A stretch of DNA of 64,000 nt from Hansschlegelia quercus (lineage in GTDB: Bacteria > Pseudomonadota > Alphaproteobacteria > Rhizobiales > Methylopilaceae). A program made the position numbers and the translations under genes. The notes below the pieces were generated by a model. That model was not told where the DNA came from and made no database searches. It saw only the letters and a program-made list of their open reading frames with translations. Position 1 is the stretch's first letter; each line of letters starts with the position of its first letter. Below are positions 8,931 to 18,659 of the stretch, one piece after another. The stretch lies in the NCBI RefSeq assembly GCF_004310425.1, contig NZ_SIUB01000001.1:372001-436000 (forward strand). Reading direction: 5' to 3'.

Positions 8931-9243
8931 TTTTACCTCGCCAATATTCGTTTGCACAGTATGTGCCGGTAACGACTATTGAGTTCAAGCCGATTCGCGC
9001 ACAAATCGGCGCGCTCACAGCACAAATAGTTCGTTTTGCGTGCGGCATTCGCGACATTCGCCTAATAAGCGACGCCACGAATGCTCAAAGGCGAAGCTGC
9101 GAAAGCGTACGCCCGATTTCAAAAGCGGTCCTCGCGATCGGCTGCCACAGGATGGACATTTGCGGCAGCGGTTCGACCGCGGCGCAACGGCCTCGCGATC
9201 CTCTCCGCGGCGCATAGATCGCCGCTGCAAGCAGAATGCGGCC
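8931..9243. other. Intergenic region upstream of mucR
   Basis: I see no convincing gene here. The first 90 bases (8931-9020) are AT-richer than the surroundings and contain several TA steps, as expected for a MucR-type promoter and autoregulatory site. The rest is open on several frames, but the translations are Arg/Ser-rich and unlike proteins. Confidence 0.4.
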
Positions 9244-9268
9244 GGAACGATCCGAACCGCGAGGGGTT
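9244..9268 (+). promoter_or_regulatory. EcfG-type general stress promoter
   Basis: GGAAC at 9244-9248 is followed after 16 bases by GGTT at 9265-9268, matching the EcfG consensus. It lies 66 bases before the ATG of the secreted-protein gene at 9334. Confidence 0.7.
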
Positions 9269-9333
9269 TGAATTACGAGACTCCCGGCTCGACCCGGGCT
9301 GGCGTGCACAACACGACAAGTGAGGAAAACACA

Positions 9334-9648
9334 ATGCTGAACAACATCATTCGCTCAGCGGCGGTCGTCGGCGTCATCGCTCTCGGCGTGACCGGCGCAG
9401 CGGCGCAGTCGCCGCCTGTTGGCGGCAAGGGTCAGGGCGCGCCGATGGGCGTCACCGGCTCTTCGACGCAGGGCCAGATCGGTTCGAGCGGCGGCGGCGC
9501 CGTTTCGACGGAGACTGTGACAGGCGCTGGCGTCAGCCCTCAAACGTCCACCAGCAGCATGCCCGCTGGCACGACCACCGTTCAGCCGGTCAACCCGCAG
9601 GCGGAAGTCGGCGGCCAGACTTCGGGCACGGTTCGCCAGCCGCAGTAG
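9334..9648 (+). CDS. Small secreted Gly/Ser/Thr-rich protein
   Basis: The 104-residue product begins with a signal peptide (LNNIIRSAAVVGVIALGVTG, probable cleavage after AAA before QSPP). The mature part is low-complexity, rich in Gly, Ser, Thr, Pro and Gln, with no Cys and no recognisable domain, so it is probably a disordered periplasmic or secreted protein. GAGGAA lies six to seven bases before the ATG. It has its own EcfG-like promoter and a strong terminator, making it a monocistronic candidate member of the general stress regulon. I do not recognise a named family. Confidence 0.75.
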   Translation: MLNNIIRSAAVVGVIALGVTGAAAQSPPVGGKGQGAPMGVTGSSTQGQIGSSGGGAVSTETVTGAGVSPQTSTSSMPAGTTTVQPVNPQAEVGGQTSGTVRQPQ

Positions 9649-9674
9649 GGCTTGGTAGACTCTGTAGATGGAAA

Positions 9675-9701
9675 GGCCGCGTCCAGGGACGCGGCCTTTT
9701 T
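9675..9701 (+). terminator. Rho-independent terminator
   Basis: Nine-base G+C-rich arms (9675-9683 and about 9688-9696) with a short loop are followed by five T residues, and A residues precede the left arm. It ends the secreted-protein transcript and could also act on the convergent gene. Confidence 0.85.
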
Positions 9702-9730
9702 CTTGTTAAGCGAAGCCCAGACTTGGCTTT

Positions 9731-10042
9731 TCAGTGCTGCCGAAATGGGCGCAAGCCGCTGGGCGTGTAGTAGCAACGCTTGCCGTACCAGCGACCCTTA
9801 CCGCACCAACGCCCGCGGCTGTGCACGGACCGCAGGGAGTATGGCCGGCTTGTCCGGTAGCGTTTGCGCTGGACGCGGTGATTGGCGACTTCCTGAATGT
9901 CGCCGCTGTTGAGGCTCGCCATCGCATCGGCGCGAATTCCGGCTCGAGACGGCGTCATCGGCGCAGCCGAGGACGGTGACGCCTCGCCAAACGCGGCGAT
10001 CCCGACGGCGCAGGCAAGCGTCAAAAGGAAGGTCCTCTTCAT
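9731..10042 (-). CDS. Small secreted Arg/Tyr-rich protein
   Basis: The 103-residue product has a clear signal peptide (KRTFLLTLACAVGIAAFG, likely cleavage after SSAA) and a basic mature domain. It ends with GRWCGKGRWYGKRCYY, a paired-cysteine motif that could form a disulfide in the periplasm. GGGAGAAG lies just upstream of the ATG at 10042. The family resembles short rhizobial exported proteins with a W-C-G-x-G-R-W core, but I know of no assigned function. It is convergent with the preceding stress-type secreted-protein gene. Confidence 0.7.
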   Translation of the reverse strand: MKRTFLLTLACAVGIAAFGEASPSSAAPMTPSRAGIRADAMASLNSGDIQEVANHRVQRKRYRTSRPYSLRSVHSRGRWCGKGRWYGKRCYYTPSGLRPFRQH

Positions 10043-10151
10043 CGTTCTTCTCCCAGCTTCCTCCGCTCGAACTAACGTCCGAGAGCGCGCCGGGAAGGCT
10101 CAGGGCGAGCGGTTGGGAAACCCGCGCTCGCCCGCGCCAACGCGATCGAGG

Positions 10152-11630
10152 TCAATGGCCGGCTTTGGAGACTGCAGGCTCCTTCTCGTACATGCCGAAG
10201 CGCTCGACCATGGTGGCGCTCGCCTCGTTCAATCCGACGACTGCGACCTCGCGCCCATGCCCGCGCGCCTTCAAGACGATGCGGTCGAGAGCGGCGACCG
10301 CCGAGATGTCCCAGAAGTGAGCCGCGGCGACATCGATCACGAGACGGTCGACGTCCTCAAGCAGATCGATCTGTTCCGAGAACGCGCCGGCGGAGGCAAA
10401 GAACACCTGCCCCTGGACTCTATAGGTGCGGGAGCGACCGTCTTCCGAGAGCGAGGACGTCACGTGGCTCAGTCGCGAGACCTTGCCGGCGAAGAACACG
10501 CCCGACAGTAGGACGCCGACCAGAACGCCCTTGGCGAGGTCATGGGTCGCGACCACCGTCGCGACCGTCGCCAGCATGACGACCGACGATGGCCACGGAT
10601 TTGTGCGGAGCCGCTTCAGCGAACCCCACGAGAAGGTGTTGAGCGACACCATGATCATGACTGCCGTCAGCGCAGCGACCGGCACGATCTTCAGCAGGTC
10701 CTGCAGCAGAACCAGAAGGATCAGCAGGAACGCGCCAGCCGTGAAGGTCGAAAGCCTCCCACGCGCGCCAGACGACACATTGATCACGGATTGGCCGATC
10801 ATCGCGCAGCCGCCCATGCCTCCGAACAGCGCTGACGCCATGTTGGCGGCGCCCTGCCCAAGGCACTCACGGTTCTTCGAAGACGGCGTCTCCGTCATGT
10901 CGTCGACGATCTGCGCCGTAAGCAGCGATTCCAGGAGCCCGACGGCCGCGAGCGTCAGGGCGACCGGCGCGATGATCCGGAGGGTCTCCAGGGTATACGG
11001 CACGCTCGGCAGGACCAGCGCCGGCAGGCTGGTGGGCAGATGGCCGAGGTCCGATACCGTCCGTACGTCGAGTCGGAGCCAGGCGGTCAGTACGGTCAGC
11101 ACGACGATCGCGACGAGGGGCGACGGGACCGCTGTCGTGAGGCGCGGCAGCAGATAGATGATGGCGAGCCCCAGGGCGATCAGCACATAGGTCGCGGGAG
11201 CCACATCGAGGAGCTCAGGCGCCTGGGCGGCGAGGATGAGGATCGCGAGCGCGTTGACGAAGCCGGTCATCACCGATTGCGAGACGAACCGCATCAGGCG
11301 CCCGAGCTTCAACAGGCCCGCGACGATCTGGAATACGCCCATCAGGATCGTGGCGGCGAACAGGTATTCGACGCCGTGATCACGGACCAGCGGGGTCATG
11401 ACCACCGCCGTGGCCGCCGTGGCCGCGGAGATCATGGCGGGTCGGCCGCCGGCGAAGGAGATGACGATCGCGATCACGACCGAGGCGTAGAGGCCGACCC
11501 TCGGGTCGACGCCGGCGATCACCGAGAAGCCGATCGCCTCGGGGATTAAGGCGATCGCGACGACGATCCCAGACAGGACATCGGAACGAAAGCGCGACAG
11601 AAGCGCTGGGGCGGGAACGGGATTGGTCAT
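10152..11630 (-). CDS. SulP-family anion transporter with STAS domain
   Basis: The 492-residue protein is a SulP (SLC26-type) inner-membrane transporter. About ten to twelve hydrophobic helices cover residues 15-385, with the family signature of helix 1 (GIVVAIALIPEAIGFSVIAG) and the conserved QSVINVSSGARGRLS block in the middle. The last 90 residues are a STAS domain (VFFASAGAFSEQIDLLED, FWDISAVAALDRIV). SulP proteins move sulfate, bicarbonate or dicarboxylates; the substrate cannot be read from sequence. At 492 residues it is on the short side, with a compact STAS domain. No sulfur-assimilation or carbonic anhydrase gene is adjacent. Confidence 0.9.
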   Translation of the reverse strand: MTNPVPAPALLSRFRSDVLSGIVVAIALIPEAIGFSVIAGVDPRVGLYASVVIAIVISFAGGRPAMISAATAATAVVMTPLVRDHGVEYLFAATILMGVFQIVAGLLKLGRLMRFVSQSVMTGFVNALAILILAAQAPELLDVAPATYVLIALGLAIIYLLPRLTTAVPSPLVAIVVLTVLTAWLRLDVRTVSDLGHLPTSLPALVLPSVPYTLETLRIIAPVALTLAAVGLLESLLTAQIVDDMTETPSSKNRECLGQGAANMASALFGGMGGCAMIGQSVINVSSGARGRLSTFTAGAFLLILLVLLQDLLKIVPVAALTAVMIMVSLNTFSWGSLKRLRTNPWPSSVVMLATVATVVATHDLAKGVLVGVLLSGVFFAGKVSRLSHVTSSLSEDGRSRTYRVQGQVFFASAGAFSEQIDLLEDVDRLVIDVAAAHFWDISAVAALDRIVLKARGHGREVAVVGLNEASATMVERFGMYEKEPAVSKAGH

Positions 11631-11834
11631 GGATTATCCGCAAGACGCGAGCGCCCGCCGCCCGGCTTACGGGCGTCGTACGCTGGGAGGGTCGATTGCG
11701 TGGTCCGGCGGATCGGCGGCCGGAAGAGCCACCCGGGCTTGCACCGGGGTCCGAGCGAATGGCGACGTCTTAGCTGGATATTTGTGCGAAGCAACTGGAC
11801 CTGCGCGGCGCCAGGGCGTGGCGACGCTTGAAAC

Positions 11835-11960
11835 TCATCGCATGACCGGGTCGAAGTCCGTCCCGCCGGCCGCTAGCAGGCTGTAGGCGACGTAGATCAA
11901 GACCACCAACAGCACGACGACGACGCCGACGATCAACGGATGCGACCGCAGCATGTTCAT
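11835..11960 (-). CDS. 41-residue single-span membrane protein
   Basis: An ATG at 11960 opens a 41-codon frame. It encodes a short basic start (MNMLRSHP), one strongly hydrophobic helix (LIVGVVVVLLVVLIYVAYSL) and a polar tail ending DFDPVMR. GGGGAG lies about 11 bases upstream of the start. The positive-inside arrangement predicts a cytoplasmic N-terminus. No family is recognisable, but the codon pattern and the classic small membrane-protein layout make it a credible gene in an otherwise empty interval between the SulP gene and tRNA-Lys. Confidence 0.5.
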   Translation of the reverse strand: MNMLRSHPLIVGVVVVLLVVLIYVAYSLLAAGGTDFDPVMR

Positions 11961-12114
11961 ACGAATAGGCTCCCCGCCGCGAACCGAGCGCGCGCAGCTA
12001 AGGTCGTCCGAAGGCGACTTGCAAGCAGAACGAACAAAGCTGGCTGATTGGGGCGAGCATCCGACTGTTCGTCGGAATGCTCTCTGCGGCGCGGAAGGAA
12101 CACCAAGAAGATCT

Positions 12115-12190
<76 letters not shown>

Positions 12191-12263
12191 GAAGACCGAA
12201 GCTTCGGCAGCGCGCCGCAGGGCCGGGGATGTAACAAAGGCCGGAGCGGCTGTCCAGCGCCGA

Positions 12264-13769
12264 TCAGCCCTCTTCCTGGAAAACTTCTTCGCGCTTCGCC
12301 TTCACGGACGGCAGGAAGACGACCGCCAGCACCAGCGCCGCCGCGATCAGCAGTCCGGCGCTCAAGGGGCGCGTGAAAAACACCGTCCAATCGCCGCGCG
12401 ATATGGTCATCGCCCGGCGGAGATTCTCCTCGATCATCGGTCCGAGCACGAAGCCGAGCAGCAGCGGGGCCGGCTCGCAGCCGAGCTTCACGAGGAAGTA
12501 GCCGAGCAGCCCGAAGAACGCGACTGTGTAGAGGTCGAACACGTTGGAGTTCACGCTGAACACGCCGATCGAGCAGAACACGAGGATCGCGGGGAACAGC
12601 ACGGTGTAGGGGATCGTCAGAAGCTTCACCCACAGCCCGATCAGCGGCAGGTTGAGCAGGACCAGCATGAGGTTGCCGATCCACATCGAGGTGATGACGC
12701 CCCAGAACAGCTCGGGCTGCTCGATCGCGACGTTCGGGCCCGGCTGGATGCCCTGGATGATCATCGCGCCGACCATCAGCGCCATCACCGCGTTCGCTGG
12801 GATGCCGAGCGTCAGCATCGGGATGAACGAGGTCTGCGCGCCGGCGTTGTTCGCGGATTCCGGCGCCGCGACGCCGGCGATCGCGCCCTTGCCGAACTCC
12901 CACGGCGTCTTCGAGATCTTCTTCTCGACGGTATAGGCCGCAAACGACGACAGGATCGCGCCGCCGCCCGGGAGGATGCCGAGGATCGAGCCGAGCGCGG
13001 TTCCGCGCAGCACCGGGCCGACCATCTCCCTGAACTCCTCGCGGTTCGGAAGCAATCGGCTGATCTTCGTCGCGACGACCTCGCGGTCGCTCTCGTTCTC
13101 GAGGTTCTTGAGAATCTCCGCGAGACCGAAGACGCCGATTGCGACAGCGACAAACTCGAGCTTGTCGGAAATCTCGGGAATTCCCATCGTGAAGCGCTGC
13201 GCGCCGGACGTGACGTCGGAGCCGACGAGGCCGAACAGCAGGCCGAGCACGATCATCGCCAGCGCCTTCAGGATCGAGCCGTGCGCAAGCGCGACCGAGG
13301 AGACGAGGCCGAGGAAGATTAGCGAGAAGTACTCCGCCGGCCCGAACTGGAGCGCCAGTTCGGTAAGCGGCGTCGCGAACACCGCGACGAGCACGGTTGC
13401 AACCGTGCCGGCGAAGAATGATCCGAGCGCGGCGATCGCGAGCGCCGGCCCAGCCTTGCCCTTGCGGGCCATCTGGTAGCCGTCGATTGCGGTGACCGCG
13501 GAGGAGCTCTCGCCCGGCAGGTTGATCAGGATCGCCGTCGTCGAGCCGCCGTATTGCGCCCCATAATAGATGCCGGCGAGCATGATCAGCGAGGTCTCGG
13601 GCTTCAGTCCAAAGGTGATCGGAAGAAGCATCGCGATCGTCGCCGTCGGCCCGATGCCGGGCAGAACGCCGATCAGCGTGCCGAGCAGCACGCCGATGAA
13701 GCAGTAGAGCAGGTTGACCGGCTCGAGCGAGGCGCCGAAGCCAAGCGCCAGATTGGAGAGCAGTTCCAA
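12264..13769 (-). CDS. tctA: Tripartite tricarboxylate transporter large membrane subunit
   Basis: TctA is the roughly 12-helix membrane permease of the TTT family. With TctB and the periplasmic binding protein TctC it imports citrate-like or other carboxylates using the ion gradient. Family marks are GVLPGIGPTATIAMLLP near the start, YYGAQYGGSTTAILINLPGE, and the duplicated ILPGGGAILSSF and NNAGAQTSFIPMLTLGIPAN in the second half. I place the start at a TTG (13769), because GAGGAGAG lies six bases upstream and this gives the usual 501 residues; longer frame starts lie inside tctB. It begins ten bases after the tctB stop. The gene order tctC-tctB-tctA is a standard TTT operon. Confidence 0.92.
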   Translation of the reverse strand: MELLSNLALGFGASLEPVNLLYCFIGVLLGTLIGVLPGIGPTATIAMLLPITFGLKPETSLIMLAGIYYGAQYGGSTTAILINLPGESSSAVTAIDGYQMARKGKAGPALAIAALGSFFAGTVATVLVAVFATPLTELALQFGPAEYFSLIFLGLVSSVALAHGSILKALAMIVLGLLFGLVGSDVTSGAQRFTMGIPEISDKLEFVAVAIGVFGLAEILKNLENESDREVVATKISRLLPNREEFREMVGPVLRGTALGSILGILPGGGAILSSFAAYTVEKKISKTPWEFGKGAIAGVAAPESANNAGAQTSFIPMLTLGIPANAVMALMVGAMIIQGIQPGPNVAIEQPELFWGVITSMWIGNLMLVLLNLPLIGLWVKLLTIPYTVLFPAILVFCSIGVFSVNSNVFDLYTVAFFGLLGYFLVKLGCEPAPLLLGFVLGPMIEENLRRAMTISRGDWTVFFTRPLSAGLLIAAALVLAVVFLPSVKAKREEVFQEEG

Positions 13770-13779
13770 CGGACTCTCC

Positions 13780-14247
13780 TCAGACGCCAGGCAGCAGCGG
13801 CGCGACCCACGGGCCGAACATGGCATAGGGCAGTCCGAGGCCGTAGCTGAATACGATGACGCAGAAGGCGGTGAGCGCGATCGGGAGCAGGACAATGGTC
13901 CGCCAGCCTGCCTTCGCGCTCGCGAGCGCCGCAATTAGTGCGACGAGCGCGATCGCCGGGACGATGCCAAGGCCGCGCACAGTGAGGCCGAACAGGATCG
14001 GCCCCAGAAGGATGAAGACCACGCCCCGCCAAGGAACGCTGCCGATTGGCGACGTCGCGCGGCCAAGGCCCTTCACGACGATCAGCAATCCGAGCGCGCC
14101 CAGAATGATGGCGAGCATCAGAGGGAAATAGCCTGGCCCCATCCGGATCGCCGTGCCCATCGGCAGATCGATCGTGCCGTAGGCGAACAAGGCCGCGACC
14201 ACGACGAACACGCCGCCGCAGATGACCTCACGAGCGTCGATTTGCAT
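13780..14247 (-). CDS. tctB: Tripartite tricarboxylate transporter small membrane subunit
   Basis: The 155-residue protein has four hydrophobic helices and the TctB marks GTAIRMGPGYFP near residue 35 and a C-terminal FGPWVAPLLPG. It is the small integral-membrane partner of TctA. It sits 27 bases after tctC and ten bases before tctA, in the normal operon order. Confidence 0.92.
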   Translation of the reverse strand: MQIDAREVICGGVFVVVAALFAYGTIDLPMGTAIRMGPGYFPLMLAIILGALGLLIVVKGLGRATSPIGSVPWRGVVFILLGPILFGLTVRGLGIVPAIALVALIAALASAKAGWRTIVLLPIALTAFCVIVFSYGLGLPYAMFGPWVAPLLPGV

Positions 14248-14274
14248 GTCCGCGAGCGCCCCGCCGGTCTGCGA

Positions 14275-15246
14275 TCAGTCGGCGTAGACGCCGGCCGCCT
14301 TGATGACGGGCGCCCAGCGCTCAATCTCCGAAGTCAGCTTTGCCTTGAGGCCTTCCGAGGTCGCCTCGGCGTCCGTCGACGGCGCGGTGCCAAGGTCCGC
14401 GAAGCGCTTGATGACGGTCGGGTCCTTCAACGCTTTCTGCAACGAGGCTGTGAGCTTGGCGAGGGCCTCCGGCGGCGTGCCCTTGGGCGCGTAGACGCCA
14501 TGCCATATCCCGAGTTCGAAGTCCTGCAAGCCCGCTTCCGCCGCAGTCGGCACGTCAGGCAGTGAAGAAAGACGCGCCTTCGTCGTCGTAGCGTAGGCCT
14601 TCACCTTGCCGGAGCGGATCTGGTTGGTGGTGTTGGTGGTCTGGTCGCACATGAAATCAACCTGGCCGCCGATCAGGTCCGTCATCGCGGGGCCCGCCCC
14701 CTTGTAGGGAACGGTCGTCAGCGCAGTCTCGATCCGGCTCATGAACAGCATGCCGCAAAGGTGCGACGCTGCGCCGACGCCGGCGTTGGCGTAGGTGACC
14801 TTGTCCTTGTTGGCCTTCACATAGTCGATCAGGCCCTTGAGGTCGGTCGGCTCCAGGCCCGAGCGCCCGACGATCGTCATCGGCACGTCGGTGACGAGGC
14901 CGACATAATCGAACGAATTCAGCGTGTCGTAGGGCAGCTTGCGATAGAGCGTGGCGCTCGTCGCCATGCCGATGTGATGCAGCAGCAGCGTGTAGCCGTC
15001 CGGATCGGACTTCGCGACGCGGCCCGCGCCGAGCGTGCCGCCGGCGCCGCCGACGTTCTCGACAAGGATCTGCTGGCCGAGGTCCTTGCCCATCGCCTCC
15101 GCGATGAGGCGCGTCACCGTGTCGGTGGGACCGCCGGCGGAGAAGGGCACCACCATGGTGATCGGGCGGGTGGGATAATCCGCGGCTGAAGCCGCGCCCA
15201 TCGCAAACACGGACGCGACCGCCGCGGCGAACATCGACTTCAGCAT
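14275..15246 (-). CDS. tctC: TTT-family periplasmic solute-binding protein
   Basis: A signal peptide (MLKSMFAAAVASVFAMGAA, cleavage after ASA) leads into a mature TctC/Bug-type receptor that starts ADYPTRPITMVVPFSAGGPTD. The GGPTD loop and the later YANAGVGAASHL segment bind the carboxylate of the ligand in this family. The actual substrate is not predictable. Of two in-frame ATGs, the one at 15246 has GGGAGG at the best distance; the other at 15252 is almost on top of it. The product is 323 residues. This is the first gene of the tctCBA operon and feeds the TctAB permease. Confidence 0.92.
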   Translation of the reverse strand: MLKSMFAAAVASVFAMGAASAADYPTRPITMVVPFSAGGPTDTVTRLIAEAMGKDLGQQILVENVGGAGGTLGAGRVAKSDPDGYTLLLHHIGMATSATLYRKLPYDTLNSFDYVGLVTDVPMTIVGRSGLEPTDLKGLIDYVKANKDKVTYANAGVGAASHLCGMLFMSRIETALTTVPYKGAGPAMTDLIGGQVDFMCDQTTNTTNQIRSGKVKAYATTTKARLSSLPDVPTAAEAGLQDFELGIWHGVYAPKGTPPEALAKLTASLQKALKDPTVIKRFADLGTAPSTDAEATSEGLKAKLTSEIERWAPVIKAAGVYAD

Positions 15247-15504
15247 GCTCATTCCTCCCAAGGCACAAGGCCGGCGAGGCGGTTGACCCGCGCCCGGGCG
15301 GTATGACTTTCCGCCGACCCACACTCCCCGCAGGGCCTTCGGCCTCGTGTCGGGGTTATCGCTTATGTTTCATCAGGAGAGCTGAGGCAACAGATGTTGT
15401 GGCGAAAAAGCGGCAAAGAAAGCTGAGCAGATCGCCTGATAGGAAGGCGAGATCAAGTAAACGTGAATGGACGCGCGGCCGAATACCGACAGCGGAAGAA
15501 GAGG

Positions 15505-16737
15505 TTAGCCTGCTTTCCGCCGCGCGGACGGATATCGGCTGAAGGCGATGGTCGTCGCCCGGGCGCAGTCGCGCTGGAAGGCGGCGACAAGCGCCCCGAG
15601 GGCCAGCAGCGCGGCGCCGAGCGCAAGACCGGCGTCGAGCCCTCCGGTGAAGTCCGTCACGACGCCGGTCAGGACCGGACCGACTGTCTGGCCGAGGCTG
15701 AACGCCACCGTGAGGGCGCCCACGCCGGAAGCCCAAGATTCCGGCGGCAGGCTCCGCCTGACGAAGATCGTCGTCGTAGCGACGACCGTGAACATGCCGA
15801 GGCCGAACACGACGCCTGAAGCGAGTTCGGCCGCGAAGCTGCGCGAAATCAGCGGCGCCGCCGCGCCAAGGCACGTCACGGTCATCGTCACCGCCATGCC
15901 CCAGCCATTGTGGAGCGCCGCGAGCGCCCTCCCCCATACAAAGGGCGCCGCGACGCCGGCGACGCCGATCACGCACCAGAACGCGCTCTCCCGAACGGGA
16001 TCGGCGCCGCCGTCGCGCAGGAAGGCGATCATGAAGGTCATGTAGGCGATGTAGCCGGCGCCGAAGAGGCCGTAGCCAATTAGCGCCGGCATCATCGGCG
16101 CGAGAGGCGCGCGAGAGGCGCCGACCGGGCTCTTCTCGCCGCGGGCCGCTCGGAACGAAGGGATCATCAGCGGAGTCAGCAGGATGAAAGAGGCGACGCC
16201 GAGCCACGCCCACGCTTCTCGCCAACCGGCCTCCAGCGCGAACGGCGTCACCAGAGCTGAGACGGCGATGCCGAGCGGCGGACCAGCGTAGAACAGCGAG
16301 ACCACCATGGGGCCGCTTCGGCCCAGCCGCTCCGAAATCGCGATCGCCACCGCGCCGCCGGCCACCACGCCGCAGGCGGCCGAGGCCCCCGCGACGAAGC
16401 GGAGGGCGGAAAGCGACCACAGACCGATCGCGAGAGCGCTCGCGGCAGTCGACACCGCCGCGACGATCGCGCTGAGCAGGACGAGCCGCGCCCCGCCGAC
16501 GAGCGCGGCGAGCCGCCCGGCGACGATCGCGCCGAACAGATATCCGGCGGCGTTCAGCGCGTTCGGCGTTCCCGCCTCGCTGAAGCTCCATCCGAAGCCC
16601 GCCCGCATGTCCGGCAGCACAAGGGCGTAGCCGAAACGCGCGATGCCGAGGCCGATCGCCGGGGCCATGGCGAGCGCCGCCACGGCGACGAACGCGCGGC
16701 GGAACTCGGTGTTGGACGGTGAAGCGTCGGGAGGCAT
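15505..16737 (-). CDS. YbfB/YjiJ-type MFS transporter
   Basis: The 410-residue protein has twelve predicted helices and the marks of the YbfB/YjiJ family, such as GLGIARFGYALVLPDMRAGF in helix 1 and GTPNALNAAGYLFGAIVAG in helix 2. These inner-membrane proteins are putative exporters or facilitators of unknown substrate. It is on the same strand as tctCBA but separated from tctC by about 260 bases, so it is probably not in that operon. The 3' end carries a short Arg/Lys-rich tail. Confidence 0.82.
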   Translation of the reverse strand: MPPDASPSNTEFRRAFVAVAALAMAPAIGLGIARFGYALVLPDMRAGFGWSFSEAGTPNALNAAGYLFGAIVAGRLAALVGGARLVLLSAIVAAVSTAASALAIGLWSLSALRFVAGASAACGVVAGGAVAIAISERLGRSGPMVVSLFYAGPPLGIAVSALVTPFALEAGWREAWAWLGVASFILLTPLMIPSFRAARGEKSPVGASRAPLAPMMPALIGYGLFGAGYIAYMTFMIAFLRDGGADPVRESAFWCVIGVAGVAAPFVWGRALAALHNGWGMAVTMTVTCLGAAAPLISRSFAAELASGVVFGLGMFTVVATTTIFVRRSLPPESWASGVGALTVAFSLGQTVGPVLTGVVTDFTGGLDAGLALGAALLALGALVAAFQRDCARATTIAFSRYPSARRKAG

Positions 16738-16833
16738 GTCGCGGCCTTTCGGCGAACGGAGCGCCTCACATGCCCTCCGCCAGCAGGCTTCGCCAGCCGC
16801 GCCGCCGCAAGCCTGCCCCGCGCGGGCGCAGGC

Positions 16834-18384
<1,551 letters not shown>

Positions 18385-18471
18385 TGGGTTCTGGTCCTTC
18401 GGTCGTGTCCGCCGGGCGCAGTTCGCGCAGCCATCGAGCGGATGTCTTCGGAAATTTGTTTGCTCCTCACA

Positions 18472-18513
18472 CCCCTGAGCGCCCAGGCGACAAGCCCGGC
18501 CGGCCCTCAGGGG
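18472..18513 (-). promoter_or_regulatory. leuA leader hairpin (candidate attenuator)
   Basis: Perfect eight-base arms (18506-18513 and 18472-18479) enclose a GC-rich loop. The first arm contains the stop codon of the leader peptide, so ribosome position decides whether it can form. No T-run follows on the minus strand, so it may be a pause or Rho-linked structure rather than a classic terminator. Confidence 0.6.
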
Positions 18514-18611
18514 CGGCTAAGGAGAAGCAGCCGAAGGCGGAGAGAACGCGCGCGGAAACCGGCCGCAGGGGTCCGGGTCAGGTCAGCGAAGAAATCGCCG
18601 CTCGCGCGCAT
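18507..18611 (-). CDS. leuL: leuA leader peptide, leucine-rich
   Basis: A 34-codon frame begins with ATG at 18611 and ends FRARSLRLRLLLLSRP. It contains six Leu codons in an eleven-codon stretch just before its stop, and the stop lies inside the stem of a GC-rich hairpin. This is the expected layout for an attenuator sensing charged tRNA-Leu in front of leuA, whose start is 122 bases downstream. No Shine-Dalgarno sequence precedes the ATG. A -10-like GATATT lies only eight bases upstream, so the transcript would start at or near the ATG and be translated leaderlessly, as known for the rhizobial trpL leader. The symbol is used by analogy. Confidence 0.72.
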   Translation of the reverse strand: MRASGDFFADLTRTPAAGFRARSLRLRLLLLSRP

Positions 18612-18619
18612 CGTCTGGC

Positions 18620-18648
18620 AATATCACATTCGTCCGGTTTGACGCCAG
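18620..18648 (-). promoter_or_regulatory. Candidate promoter for the leuA leader transcript
   Basis: On the minus strand, CTGGCG (18643-18648) and GATATT (18620-18625) are spaced 17 bases apart within the 48-base gap between the pdxY stop and the leader ATG. The -35 match is weak. The predicted start site coincides with the leader ATG. Confidence 0.45.
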
Positions 18649-18659
18649 TGTCGGCGGCG

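Noticed and set aside
15303-15542. 79-codon Lys/Arg-rich plus-strand frame between tctC and the MFS gene
   Set aside because: It overlaps the MFS 3' end and has no ribosome-binding site or recognisable domain. The 258-base gap otherwise holds only the likely tctC promoter region, and I see no firm feature.
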